A stretch of 64,000 nucleotides of DNA from NCBI GenBank assembly GCA_964632505.1, contig CAZWCE010000014.1, positions 1 to 64,000 on the forward strand, given 5' to 3'. The first letter of the stretch is position 1. Each line of letters starts with the position of its first letter. The notes under the pieces were generated by a model. It searched no databases, was not told the origin of the DNA, and saw only the letters and a list, made by a program, of their open reading frames with translations. Made by a program: the position numbers and the translations under genes. Shown in pieces: positions 43,322 to 52,839 of the stretch. This DNA is from CAZWCE01 sp964632505 (lineage in GTDB: Bacteria; Planctomycetota; Planctomycetia; Pirellulales; Thermoguttaceae).

Positions 43322-44859
43322 TTCTCCAGCGGGGTGGCAAACGGCTTGTTCGAGTTCAACTTTTCCGGAAGAGCTCCCCGCCAACCACGAAGATATTGTT
43401 CGGTGAGACGTTCGATCAACGGCTCGTTCCCTTTTTGAGCAGCCAGATTGACGTTCTCCGCCGGGTCGTTGCGGTGATCGTAAATCTCCAAGGCGACCAC
43501 ATCCTCGGAATCGTTGCGGTTCTCCCATCGTGTGAAACGATATCGGTCGGTCCGCATGGAGTAGCCCATTAGGCGTTTGCCTTCCGCATAGCGGGGATAT
43601 TGACTGAAAGCGGCGGTTTTCCAGGCGATTTCAGGATGCTTCATCACCGGCACCAGACTGATGCCTTCGAGTCCCTCCGGTTCCGGGAGAGCGGCCAAAT
43701 CGCAGAGCGTCGGGTAGATGTCGACGAATTCGACCAATGCCTCGGTCCGCGCGCCGGGATGTTTCTGTCCGGGAGCACTGACGATCAACGGCGCTCGGGC
43801 ATCGAGTTCGAAATTCGTATGCTTGCACCATCCCCCGTGTTCACCGAGTTTCCATCCGTGATCGCCCCAGAAGACGATGATCGTCCGGTCGGCCAAACCG
43901 AGACGCTCCAAGGCGTCGAGCAATCGTCCTACCTGCGCATCGACGTAACTGATGGCCGCGAAATAGCCATGGATCATGTTCCGAGCCTGCTTTTCGGAAA
44001 GCGGTCCCTCGGAGGGGATGCCGTAGTACTTTCGGAGCTCACCCCAGTTGGTCATCGCGAATTCGGGGGCTCCCTTCGGTAGGAACGGGTTGTCGGCCAG
44101 TTCGATCGCCTCGGGATCGTACAGATCCCAATACTTCTTGGGAGCGACGAACGGAAGATGGGGATTCAAAAAACCGACCGCCAAAAAGAAAGGCCGGTCT
44201 TTCAGTTCTTCCATCAACACGATCGCCTGCTCGGCGATGCTGCCGTCGCGTAGCTGGTGATCTTCCACTTCGGGGGCTTCCCATGGCAATCCCCGCGGAC
44301 GATACCGGTTGTCTTTCAGGTCGACGCCTTTCTCCTTCGCCTCCTGGAGGAGTCGCTTCAGATGTTGCCGTCCCCCGGGACCATAGCGGGGGGCCATGGG
44401 GTAACGTTTCATCCGCGACCAGGAATGGGGGTCGTCGTGGTTCCCGTGGCCGGTGTGATAGATTTTTCCCAATCGTTCGGCATGGTAGCCGTGATTGATG
44501 AAGTGCTGCGAAACGGTCACGACCTCGGGCATGTTGTCGCGAAAGTGGGTCGAAAGATCCCAGATTCGGATGGTGTCGGGGCGGAGTCCGGTCATCAAAC
44601 TCGAACGCGAGGGCGAACAGACCGCCTGCTGGCAGTAGGCGCGAAGAAATGTCGTCCCCCGGGCAGCGAGTCGATCGAAGTTCGGGCTGATCACCTTCCG
44701 CGAACCGAAACAAGCGAGTTCCGGCCGCATGTCGTCGGAAGCGATGAACAGCACATTCAAAGGACGCCGTTCCTTCTCCATCGCGGTGGCCAAACGACTA
44801 TAAGAAATGATATTCGCCACACTGGCCAAACACAGCAGCAGTAAACATCGATTCGTCAT
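43318..44859 (-). CDS. Secreted sulfatase, iduronate-2-sulfatase-like
   Basis: 513 residues from 44859, where GAGGGA precedes the ATG; the frame is open far upstream but that part overlaps the SPFH gene and has no coding character. Signal peptide ~1-26. LNVLFIASDDMRPELACFGS and the formylglycine motif CSPSRSSLMTGLRPDTIRIWD (C81) match the iduronate-2-sulfatase branch, as do LPWEAPEVED and FWGDHGWKLGEHG. The gene ends inside the ATGA start of the amidohydrolase gene. Likely acts on sulfated uronic-acid polymers; substrate unproven. Confidence 0.92.
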   Translation of the reverse strand: MTNRCLLLLCLASVANIISYSRLATAMEKERRPLNVLFIASDDMRPELACFGSRKVISPNFDRLAARGTTFLRAYCQQAVCSPSRSSLMTGLRPDTIRIWDLSTHFRDNMPEVVTVSQHFINHGYHAERLGKIYHTGHGNHDDPHSWSRMKRYPMAPRYGPGGRQHLKRLLQEAKEKGVDLKDNRYRPRGLPWEAPEVEDHQLRDGSIAEQAIVLMEELKDRPFFLAVGFLNPHLPFVAPKKYWDLYDPEAIELADNPFLPKGAPEFAMTNWGELRKYYGIPSEGPLSEKQARNMIHGYFAAISYVDAQVGRLLDALERLGLADRTIIVFWGDHGWKLGEHGGWCKHTNFELDARAPLIVSAPGQKHPGARTEALVEFVDIYPTLCDLAALPEPEGLEGISLVPVMKHPEIAWKTAAFSQYPRYAEGKRLMGYSMRTDRYRFTRWENRNDSEDVVALEIYDHRNDPAENVNLAAQKGNEPLIERLTEQYLRGWRGALPEKLNSNKPFATPLEK

Positions 44860-44939
44860 AAGTGATCCCTCACGAAAAAACGTCGAAGATAGGAGCCCTC
44901 TTATCGGAGTGCGGGAACCAGAGAGAGAGATTCTTCGCC

Positions 44940-45800
44940 TCATACGATGAGCTGAATCCCTTCCGGCACCAGGTCGATTCTCGAATCGGATTCGAGCAGA
45001 TTCTCCGTTTCCATCACTTCCAGGACGGCATTGAGAATGAGTCGATCCGCGCTCGCGATCTCGTTGAGCGTCTTTCCGACCACTTCCGGACGAATCGCCT
45101 TCGCCTCGGCCATCTTCTGCGAGACTTTCTTCGCCGTTTCGCTTTTGATGAGGCCGACGCGATTCTCTCCGTCTTGTTTCATCGCACTGGTGACCTGGAC
45201 GAGCCGCTTGACCACTTTGTCGGTGATGTTGTGCACCATCTGCTCGTCGGTGAAGTAAACCTTGCGAATGTAGACCGAACCGAGGCGGTATCCCCATTTT
45301 TCCGAGAGCGGCGAAACGGTTTTCCGCACGGTTCTCGAGAGGCTGTGCCGGTCTTCGAGCATTTTGTCCATTTCGAGATTGCTCAAAGTCGAAATCGTCG
45401 AACTGGCGACATTCGCCTGGAGCGATCCTTCCGGATTGGTATTGTTGAACAGATAAGCGATCGGGTCGTTCACCTGCATTTCGTACCAGATGCCCACGCC
45501 CATCGGGGTCCCTTCTTCGGAGTTGACCATCTGTCCGCGAAGGTAATGCTGACGCAGCGCCGTGCTCACTTTGTGTTTGTTGCCGAAAAAGACAACCAAG
45601 AGCGCCTTGGGGCCGAACTCGGCGACGGGGAAATGGATGCCCGGCTCTGAAATCGTCCCGATCACCTTGCCGAACAGGGTGAACACCTGCGACTCGCATT
45701 CCAGGACGATCGTCCATAACCCCAAGCCCTTCGCGATGGCCAGGGCGAAGGGGATGATCAAAATTCCTACGACAAGTCCGATGATCAGGGAAGGTCCCAT
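44940..45800 (-). CDS. SPFH/band 7 domain protein (second of tandem)
   Basis: 286 residues from 45800, with GGGAGAAT upstream; the upstream SPFH gene stops one base before this ATG, so the two are co-translated. One N-terminal TM helix (~5-27) is followed by an SPFH domain (residues ~35-240; VLECESQVFTLFGKVIGTISEPGIHFPV) and a helical C-terminus (KSETAKKVSQKMAEAKAIR). Proteins of this fold form large rings at membranes and, as HflK/HflC, control membrane proteases. No FtsH gene lies nearby, so the role is open. It lies 80 nt before the sulfatase gene. Confidence 0.85.
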   Translation of the reverse strand: MGPSLIIGLVVGILIIPFALAIAKGLGLWTIVLECESQVFTLFGKVIGTISEPGIHFPVAEFGPKALLVVFFGNKHKVSTALRQHYLRGQMVNSEEGTPMGVGIWYEMQVNDPIAYLFNNTNPEGSLQANVASSTISTLSNLEMDKMLEDRHSLSRTVRKTVSPLSEKWGYRLGSVYIRKVYFTDEQMVHNITDKVVKRLVQVTSAMKQDGENRVGLIKSETAKKVSQKMAEAKAIRPEVVGKTLNEIASADRLILNAVLEVMETENLLESDSRIDLVPEGIQLIV

Positions 45801-45801
45801 G

Positions 45802-46824
45802 TTATTCTCCCGAGGGTGAGTCCGCCTGCAATGATTCGCCGCGTTGCACGATGCGCTGGGCCCGCTTGAGAAGAGGAATCCGCATGTTTCGAAGATAGGC
45901 GGGAAGCGCCGTGGCGCCCCCTTCGTTGCGGATGGTGGTGAGGGTCGCGGCCAACTCGCGAAGTGGAGCGACTTCCGCCTGGGCGTTGTTCGCGGCAATC
46001 TCCACGGCCCGCTTGCTCATGGTGATCTGCTGCTCGGCGTCGGCGCGCGCGGTACTGATATCGGCCGCCACCTGGTTCCGGGTACTGTTGATCGCCGAGA
46101 GAGCACGGTCGACCTCCGGCGGAGGGTCGATCGTGGTGATCAGCGCCGCGTCGAGTTCGATGCCGTAACGTCCCGGCGTCGAACGGCACTGTTCTTCCAT
46201 ATACGTATTGAGCATCGGAAGGTTTTTGCGCAGATCGTTGATCGAAACGCTGTCGGAAAGCTCGACCGCCGAGAGCGTCTCATCGTCGTCGGCTTCCGTT
46301 TCCGCGACCAGGCTTTGCCCCTTCGGATCGACGAACGTCGCGATACGTTCCCGGAGGACGGAAACGAAATACCCCATCACATGCTGCAGAGGAGTCTGGA
46401 CGCCGAAAAGATAGGCGTAGAGATTGCTCTCGCTTACGCGAAAGCGAATCTGACCGTTGACCCCCGTGGTGAGGTTGTCCTTGGTGACCGCCTCGATCGT
46501 CGACTGCCGCTTCGTCGGATCCCAGACCAGATTCACCGCCTGGGTCGCCACGCTCACGCGGTAAACCTTCTGCCACGGCAGCTTGAAATAAGGACCTCCC
46601 GGACCGATCACCCGAACGTTCGGATACACATAACGATCCTTTTCGTCCTGAGTGAGCTGGGGATCCTCCACCTTGCGGATGGAATCGCCGGGCAAACGTT
46701 CCGCCTTTCCGAAGGTGGTCAGAACCGCACGCTGGTCCGGCTTCACAATGTAGAAACCGGTCACGACCGCTCGAAAAAAGACGTAGATCGAGAGGCCGAA
46801 TAGGAAGGAAAACACCAACAACAT
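45802..46824 (-). CDS. SPFH/band 7 domain protein, HflK-like (first of tandem)
   Basis: 340 residues from 46824, where AGGAAACAAAACG precedes the ATG; the frame is open for 69 more codons but that extension lacks a ribosome-binding site. A TM helix covers ~1-23 (MLLVFSFLFGLSIYVFF), then VKPDQRAVLTTFGKAE opens the SPFH domain. A polar insert ('LTQDEKDRYVYPNVRV') and a later acidic insert (EADDDETLSAVELSD, ~185-200) are larger than in ordinary stomatins. The C-terminal half has a coiled coil (AADISTARADAEQQITMSKR). With the downstream protein it probably builds a hetero-oligomeric membrane ring like HflK/HflC. Confidence 0.85.
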   Translation of the reverse strand: MLLVFSFLFGLSIYVFFRAVVTGFYIVKPDQRAVLTTFGKAERLPGDSIRKVEDPQLTQDEKDRYVYPNVRVIGPGGPYFKLPWQKVYRVSVATQAVNLVWDPTKRQSTIEAVTKDNLTTGVNGQIRFRVSESNLYAYLFGVQTPLQHVMGYFVSVLRERIATFVDPKGQSLVAETEADDDETLSAVELSDSVSINDLRKNLPMLNTYMEEQCRSTPGRYGIELDAALITTIDPPPEVDRALSAINSTRNQVAADISTARADAEQQITMSKRAVEIAANNAQAEVAPLRELAATLTTIRNEGGATALPAYLRNMRIPLLKRAQRIVQRGESLQADSPSGE

Positions 46825-47156
46825 CGTTTTGTTTCCTATGTTGGAGAAGGGAGTTTCACGCTTCTGCAATATAAATTTCTCCGACCGTCCTGTCAATTCA
46901 ATCTGTCGGAAACCGACCGATTTCATCACTCCAGCCGTAAATCGCGACATTTCATCGAATTGATCGTTCTCATCGACATTTCCCATCTCCCGGAATAAGG
47001 ACATAGGGCGAAATTCGAAAAGAATGGTCACTCGTGGGAATTCTTGAATTTTCTTGCATTCAACGATCTATACTTGTGAAGGGTTATTCTCTACAACTTA
47101 TAGAATGAAGTCACGATCCCTCGAAATCGCCATCCACTATTGCTGGAGAGAACGCC
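46825..47156. other. Divergent intergenic region, SPFH pair and TPR gene
   Basis: 332 nt. A plus-strand TATACT (47069-47074) with TTGAAT 19 nt upstream (47044-47049) may be the promoter of the TPR gene, with suboptimal spacing. Otherwise I see no repeat, RNA or gene. The remaining open frame into the SPFH gene is discussed under that entry. Confidence 0.35.
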
Positions 47157-48527
47157 ATGCCGGTTCCTCGAACAGTCGCCTTTTTCATCGTTTTGTTTTT
47201 CATCGGAATCTTTATCTCCTCAGCGAGAGGGCAGGTCGTCTCGATCGATTCCGAAAAGAATGATCCGAAGGCGCAACCACGTGTGGAGGTGGCTTCCGAA
47301 GCACCGACCGCGGAAATGAACGCCGCGATGGAGGATTTTCGCGCCGGTCGGCTGGAAGAAGCCTTTGAGAAACTCCGGAAGTTGCGGCAAAACGACCCGC
47401 GAATGGCACCGCCGCAGCTCATTCTGGCCCAATGGCTGAGCTTTGCCCAACAACCGCAAGCCGCCCGGGCATGGGTGGTTCGGGCGATGAAAGAAATGCC
47501 GAAGGATCCGGAAGCCTATCTCGTGCTGGCCGATGTCAATCTAACCCGGCGGCGATGGCCGGAAGCGGAGCTTCTCTATGAAAAGGCTTGGGAACTTCTC
47601 CAGGAATTCGAGGGGAATGCCGAGCGAAAACAGTCGATGATGCAACGCTACTACGGGGGGCTGGCGACCACGATGGAAGCCTACGGCGAATTCGACCAAG
47701 CGCGGCAATTACTCCAGAAGCTCCTCGAAAAAGAACCGGAGAACTCGTTGGCGCTCCAGCAATTGGCACGGCTTCATTTCGCTGAAGGCGATCTGGAAAA
47801 AGCACTGGAAAAATTGCAAGCGGCAAAGAAAGCCGATCCGAGCTTGCTCATGCCGGAAGCCTCTCTCGCCTTGTTGCTCGATCAACAGGGCAAAAAAGAA
47901 GAAGCCGAACAGTGGTTTACCAAGGCGAAGGAGAAAGCCCCCGACGATCTCCAGACACGGCTGATCATCGCCCGGCGGGAACTGCAAAGCGGGAACTACC
48001 AAGAAGCGGCCCGCGAGGCGGAAAAGGCACTCAAGATCGATCCCGAGTCGTCCCAGGCGCAATTGCTCCGTGGGGCCACGGCACTTTTCCTGAAGGATTA
48101 TACGACCGCGGAGGAGCAGTTCCGCAACATGCTTTTGCAGTCGCCGAGCAATTTCGCGGCCGCGAACAACCTGGCTCTGGCTCTCAGCGAACAGGAGGAT
48201 CGGGACAAGAGGCTCAAAGCGCTCGAATACGCCAAGGTCAACGTCGAGCGGCATCCGGAGCGAGCCGAAGCCTACTCCACGCTCGGTTGGGTATTGCACC
48301 AACTGGGGCAAAACGACGCCTCCCTGGAAGCACTCCAGCGTGCGACCCAATCTGGGCAGATCAGTTCCAACACCGCCTATTACATCGCCGCGGTGTTGCA
48401 CGCTCGGGGGAATCTCGATAATGCCGAGCTCTACCTCAAGCGAGCGCTCGAGTCGTCGCGTCCCTTCTCCATGCGACCGGAAGCCGAAAAGTTGCTTGAG
48501 GAAATCCGTCGGGAGCAAGGTTCCTAA
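47157..48527 (+). CDS. Secreted TPR-repeat protein
   Basis: 456 residues; GGAGAGAACGCC precedes the ATG. Signal peptide ~1-24 (VAFFIVLFFIGIFISSARG). The rest is made of about ten TPR units (for example DPEAYLVLADVNLTRRRWPEAELLYEKA, then PENSLALQQLARLHFAEGDLEKALEKL and SNFAAANNLALALSEQEDRDKRLKALEYA) with the usual W/G/A and P positions of the TPR consensus. TPR proteins are scaffolds, so no substrate can be named. The gene converges with typA and the two stops are 31 nt apart without a clear terminator. Confidence 0.85.
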   Translation: MPVPRTVAFFIVLFFIGIFISSARGQVVSIDSEKNDPKAQPRVEVASEAPTAEMNAAMEDFRAGRLEEAFEKLRKLRQNDPRMAPPQLILAQWLSFAQQPQAARAWVVRAMKEMPKDPEAYLVLADVNLTRRRWPEAELLYEKAWELLQEFEGNAERKQSMMQRYYGGLATTMEAYGEFDQARQLLQKLLEKEPENSLALQQLARLHFAEGDLEKALEKLQAAKKADPSLLMPEASLALLLDQQGKKEEAEQWFTKAKEKAPDDLQTRLIIARRELQSGNYQEAAREAEKALKIDPESSQAQLLRGATALFLKDYTTAEEQFRNMLLQSPSNFAAANNLALALSEQEDRDKRLKALEYAKVNVERHPERAEAYSTLGWVLHQLGQNDASLEALQRATQSGQISSNTAYYIAAVLHARGNLDNAELYLKRALESSRPFSMRPEAEKLLEEIRREQGS

Positions 48528-48558
48528 CGAAAAAAACACGATAGCGCAGTTGATTCGG

Positions 48559-50385
48559 TCAGACGCGGGCCTTCCGGCGCGCTGCCTTCCGACGGTCCGT
48601 TTCCTTGAGCATGATCTTCCGCAGGCGGATGTGATTCGGGGTCACCTCAACCCATTCATCATCCTCGATGAACTCCAGCGCCCCTTCCAGAGTCAATTCC
48701 CGGGGAGGCTTGAGCAGGATATTCCGATCGCTGCCGGAGGCGCGGATGTTGGTGAGTTTTTTCTCCTTGGTCGGATTGACGTCCATGTCCTCACTTCGGG
48801 CATTCTCGCCGACGATCATCCCCTCGTAAACCACGTCGCCGGGTGCGACGAAGAGTTCCGAACGCTGCTGCAAACCGTCGAGTGCGAAGGCGACCGCCTT
48901 GCCGGCGACCATCGAAACGAGCACCCCGTTGGCGCGTCCGGGGATGCCTTCTTCCTTCGCCCGATATCCCTCGAAACGATGGTGGATCACCGCCGTTCCC
49001 TGCGTGGCATTGAGCAATCGGGTTCGCAACCCGATCAATCCCCGGGCGGGAATCGAAAAGATCATGTGGGTGTAATCCCCGCGGACGGCCATCTCTTGGA
49101 GCAATCCCCGGCGATTGCCGACCATCTCCATCACCGGGCCGGTCTTGTCCTCGGGGACCTCGGCGACGAGTGTTTCGAACGGCTCTTCCACCTGACCGTT
49201 TCTCTCGCGGAAAATGACATCCGGCTTGCCGACCGATAATTCATAGCCCTCGCGCCGCATCGTCTCGATCAGCACCGAAAGGTGCAGCACACCACGCCCG
49301 GAGACCCAGAACTGCTCGGTTTCGGGAATCGGTTCCACCCGGAGAGCGACGTTGCTCTCCAGTTCGCGGAAGAGGCGTTCGCGAAGATGACGGCTGGTGA
49401 CGTATTTGCCGTCCTTGCCCGCCAGCGGCGAGGAATTGATGCCGAAGGTCATCTTCAAGGTCGGTTCATCGACGTGAATCCGGCGTAACGGCACGGGTTG
49501 TTGCGGGGAGCAGATCGTGTCGCCGATTTCCACTTCGGGGAGCCCGACGGCGGCGGCCAAGTCGCCGGCATCCGCCTCGTGGACCTCGCGTCGTCCGAGT
49601 TTATCGAACGTGAACACCGATGCGATTTTCGCGGGAGTGACGACCTCGTCTTTTTGGACCAGGGCCACGTTCTGGCCTTTGCGGATCGTCCCGGCATGAA
49701 CACGACCGATCGCGATGCGGCCGACAAATTCCGACCAGCCGAGCGTCGTGACCAGCATTTGCAAAGGAGCGTCGAGTTCCGCTTCCGGACCGGGCACTCT
49801 TTCGAGGATCAGGTCCATCAGCGGCCGAATCGAATCCCCACGGACCTCTGGGTCTTCGGTGGCGTATCCTTCCTTGGTGCTGGCGAACAAATACGGGAAG
49901 TCGGCCTGTTCGTCGTCGGCACCGAGTTGGAGAAAAAGGTCGAACATCTCATCGACCACTTCATGGGGACGGGCATCCTTGCGATCGATCTTGTTGACGA
50001 CCACCATCGCCGGGAGTCCCAATTCGAGCGCTTTTCCCAGTACGAACCGGGTTTGCGGCATCGGTCCTTCGGCGGCATCAACCAGCACCACGCATCCGCT
50101 CGCCATGCCGAGCACCCTTTCAACCTCGCCGCCGAAATCGGCGTGCCCGGGCGTGTCGATGATGTTGATCTTGACACCCTGGTAAGGAATCGCGATGTTC
50201 TTCGCCAAAATGGTGATCCCGCGTTCGCGTTCCAGGTCGTTGGTGTCGAGGATCTGTTCTCCCTGAAGCTGGCTTTGGCGGAACTGACCGCTCTCGCGCA
50301 GCATGCAATCGACCAACGTCGTCTTTCCGTGGTCGACATGGGCGATGATGGCGATATTTCTCAAGTCGTCGCGTCGTGAGGGCAT
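48559..50385 (-). CDS. typA: Translational GTPase BipA/TypA
   Basis: 608 residues, normal length. GTPase motifs: AHVDHGKTTL (15-24), the switch-I ERERGITI, the DTPGHADFGGEV, and NKIDRKDA; the C-terminal half with PARGLIGLRTRLLNATQG and VSMVAGKAVAFALDGLQQR is BipA-specific. This ribosome-associated GTPase helps 50S assembly and stress and cold adaptation. It is single in the operon; the gene converges with the TPR gene, and its upstream region (50386-50571) faces the PduT-like gene. Confidence 0.96.
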   Translation of the reverse strand: MPSRRDDLRNIAIIAHVDHGKTTLVDCMLRESGQFRQSQLQGEQILDTNDLERERGITILAKNIAIPYQGVKINIIDTPGHADFGGEVERVLGMASGCVVLVDAAEGPMPQTRFVLGKALELGLPAMVVVNKIDRKDARPHEVVDEMFDLFLQLGADDEQADFPYLFASTKEGYATEDPEVRGDSIRPLMDLILERVPGPEAELDAPLQMLVTTLGWSEFVGRIAIGRVHAGTIRKGQNVALVQKDEVVTPAKIASVFTFDKLGRREVHEADAGDLAAAVGLPEVEIGDTICSPQQPVPLRRIHVDEPTLKMTFGINSSPLAGKDGKYVTSRHLRERLFRELESNVALRVEPIPETEQFWVSGRGVLHLSVLIETMRREGYELSVGKPDVIFRERNGQVEEPFETLVAEVPEDKTGPVMEMVGNRRGLLQEMAVRGDYTHMIFSIPARGLIGLRTRLLNATQGTAVIHHRFEGYRAKEEGIPGRANGVLVSMVAGKAVAFALDGLQQRSELFVAPGDVVYEGMIVGENARSEDMDVNPTKEKKLTNIRASGSDRNILLKPPRELTLEGALEFIEDDEWVEVTPNHIRLRKIMLKETDRRKAARRKARV

Positions 50386-50571
50386 GGTAAAGATGCTTCG
50401 GTAGAAAGGAAAAGTAGTGAAGAAACATTGTATTATAGAGAAGGAAAGCTCTCTCTGTCAATGCAGTGGGATGTGTTTCTTCACCGAATCATCCCCCCTC
50501 GGAGCGAAAAGTGCGCCGTTATGTTCGCGGCATATCAGCGGGAGATTAGCATCGGGTTGAATGGGGAAGGA

Positions 50572-51132
50572 TTAGAGATAATCGGAGAAAAGTTCCTTTT
50601 CCGGACGCGGGATGACCACATCGCTGACCAAGAGGCCTCGCTCACGAACGACTTCCGCGGCGGCATCGATCGCTGCCTGGACGTCGGAGATGCTCCCGGT
50701 GAGTAGAAGGAATCCCTTGCCACCCATCGCCATGGCGACGTGGATCCGGAAAAGCGTCACGCGGGCCGCCTTCGCCGCAACATCGGCCGCCACCAGCGCG
50801 CTGACGCCGCTGAATGTTTCCAACACGCCCAGTGCGCCGACCTCTTCCGGAGAAAGGATCACCGATTGCCCGAGCGCGGGAAAAACGGCATCGTGGACGT
50901 TGGGAACGGTCAGGTCGTCGATCACGGCATCTTGGCCTGCTTCCCGAGCCATTTCGACGGAGGATTCGACATCGCTTACGCGGCCGCCGACCACGATGAA
51001 GTATTTCCCGGAGCATATCGTCCGCGCGATCAGTAAGTCGACATTGGCCGATTTGAGCATTTCATCTTCCACTTTGTAGCCGATGCCGACACTGCTCAGT
51101 TCGACCGCTCCCACTGCTTTGCCACTGGCCAT
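50572..51132 (-). CDS. pduT: PduT-like trimeric microcompartment shell protein (tandem BMC domains)
   Basis: 186 residues with two BMC repeats in one chain: GAVELSSVGIGYKVEDEMLK (~8-27) and GVLETFSGVSALVAADVAAKAARV (second repeat, ~99). DLLIARTICSGKYF places a cysteine at C40, which corresponds to the 4Fe-4S-ligating cysteine of PduT at the pore of the trimer. The C-terminus (VVIPRPEKELF) also matches PduT. Such shells let electrons cross the microcompartment wall. No other shell or enzyme gene of a pdu- or eut-type locus is near; the only partner is the PduS-like gene ~107 nt upstream. Confidence 0.9.
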   Translation of the reverse strand: MASGKAVGAVELSSVGIGYKVEDEMLKSANVDLLIARTICSGKYFIVVGGRVSDVESSVEMAREAGQDAVIDDLTVPNVHDAVFPALGQSVILSPEEVGALGVLETFSGVSALVAADVAAKAARVTLFRIHVAMAMGGKGFLLLTGSISDVQAAIDAAAEVVRERGLLVSDVVIPRPEKELFSDYL

Positions 51133-51239
51133 GAATCAACCCTTTCCCTTTACTATCTTTGTCTTCCGACTGGAAAATTCGGAACATCGCCGAAGACGAC
51201 CATTCCTCGTCGAGATGGGGCGCGAGGTTTCATTTCCCT

Positions 51240-52568
51240 TCAGGACTGGACGATGCAAATCGTTTCTTCCTCGATCGCCGTAACCTTTCCATCAATCGAA
51301 GCGTGGATCTCCGTCCCCAAAGCGGTCTTACCGTCTACCTCAGGACGCTTGCCGACGACCATTCCCTTTTGGACCTCTTCCCCCACGGAAACGGTCGGTT
51401 CGCAAGGCGCGCCGATGTGCTGCTTCAGGGGGATCCTGACCGTCTCTACCGAAAGCGGTTCCTTGATGAGCGGCCCCACGTTTCGATAGCGGGTCAGTCC
51501 GAGACGTTGCATCAGGCGTTTGATAGGCGCCTTGCGATTATTCAATATCTTCTCGGCACGATCTTCTCGGAAAGGCGGGTTCTCCCAACGCTTTTTCGAT
51601 TCCATCAGCATATTCTTGTTGTGTGTACATACGTTCTTCGGATCCAGATCTTCCGGACAAGAATAATAGCTGCACAAATTGCACTCGCAGCAGAACTGGG
51701 TTCCCGCGATGATGTGGTGGCCGAGTTGGTTGAATCCCAGACTCCGCATCGCCAGGTGGGGTTCGATCGGGTGTCCGATCAGATATCGGGGGCACAGTTC
51801 CGTGCAGTAGCCGCACTGGTCGCACGATCCCATGCCGACACGTCGGGTCTGCCGCCAGTTCCACTTTTTGCGGAGGACGACGAAATTATCATCCGGCAAT
51901 ACGAGGATCCCGCCCATCGTTTTGGTAACGGGCGCCTGGAGATCAGGTTCCAGATATCCCATCATCGCGCCGCCGATCACGTAATTCGGATCCGCGATGC
52001 TCGCTCCCCCCGCTGCTTCGATGCAAGCGGAAAGGGGCGCCCCCACCGGAGCGCAAACGGTGACCGGTTCCGGAACGGCACCCGCAACGGAGAGGTATTT
52101 TTCCGTCACCGGAGTCTGATCGGCCAAAGCGACGTTGAAGGCGGTTTCCACGTTCATCACCACCACCCCGACCGCCAGCGGAATCTGCCCCGGCGGGACG
52201 ACGCGTCCGACGGCATCGTACACCAGAATGAATTCATCGCCCGAAGGATACGAGTCGGAAAGCGGAACGATCTCCATGTTCGAGGCCAGCTTCGGCTTCA
52301 CCTGTTCGATGACCCGTGTGTATTTGCCTTTTATTCCGACGATTCCCCGATCGGCCTTGACCAACCGCATCGCCTCGGCGAGTCCGGCGAGCATCTGATC
52401 GGCGAAATGGAGGGCCATTTCCTTGTCTTTATGGAGAAGCGGCTCGCATTCGGCGGCGTTGATGATGACCGTGTCGGCTTCGGCGGAAAGCTTCACATGG
52501 GTCGGAAATCCGGCGCCGCCCGCCCCGACCACTCCGGCCTTGGCAATTTGCTGAACAGTGATGGACAT
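51240..52568 (-). CDS. pduS: PduS/RnfC-like flavo-iron-sulfur protein
   Basis: 442 residues from the ATG at 52568; the in-frame extension upstream is Pro/Ser-rich and overlaps no known feature. A nucleotide/FMN-binding GVVGAGGAGFPTH (12-24) opens the RnfC-type core. Two 4Fe-4S ferredoxin motifs are intact: C249/C252/C255/C259 and C293 or C294/C296/C299/C304. The C-terminus has a SLBB-like/soluble-ligand-binding region followed by a barrel-sandwich segment (KGMVVGKRPEVDGKTALGTEIHASIDG). PduS reduces cob(III)alamin for the pdu diol dehydratase and passes electrons to PduT in the shell. Here both are present without the dehydratase genes nearby, so electrons may serve a compartment encoded elsewhere. 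Confidence 0.9.
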   Translation of the reverse strand: MSITVQQIAKAGVVGAGGAGFPTHVKLSAEADTVIINAAECEPLLHKDKEMALHFADQMLAGLAEAMRLVKADRGIVGIKGKYTRVIEQVKPKLASNMEIVPLSDSYPSGDEFILVYDAVGRVVPPGQIPLAVGVVVMNVETAFNVALADQTPVTEKYLSVAGAVPEPVTVCAPVGAPLSACIEAAGGASIADPNYVIGGAMMGYLEPDLQAPVTKTMGGILVLPDDNFVVLRKKWNWRQTRRVGMGSCDQCGYCTELCPRYLIGHPIEPHLAMRSLGFNQLGHHIIAGTQFCCECNLCSYYSCPEDLDPKNVCTHNKNMLMESKKRWENPPFREDRAEKILNNRKAPIKRLMQRLGLTRYRNVGPLIKEPLSVETVRIPLKQHIGAPCEPTVSVGEEVQKGMVVGKRPEVDGKTALGTEIHASIDGKVTAIEEETICIVQS

Positions 52569-52839
52569 GGGATTCGATGGGTGGGGAAAAAGGAACGGGG
52601 ACGGGAAACCGGAAGTCGCGGAAAGATCGCTTCCGGGAACCGGTGGGGCCCGCACGCCCGAGAATCTTCCAGTGAGGTGGACTTCATGAAAAAGAAACGC
52701 CACCCCTCTTCATATTGCATTCTTCACGGGAGGACCACGACCGACAAGGTCGGTGTTCCCAAAAAGGATAACACGCAAACGAGATCCATGTTGCTTTTTC
52801 TCAACAAAACGCCTATCTTTCGCCGGAGAAAAATTCCGG

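Noticed and set aside
42434..43438. A 334-residue open frame on the plus strand opposite the amidohydrolase
   Set aside because: Opposite the HxH and GSDW motifs of a recognised enzyme; composition is that of an antisense shadow.
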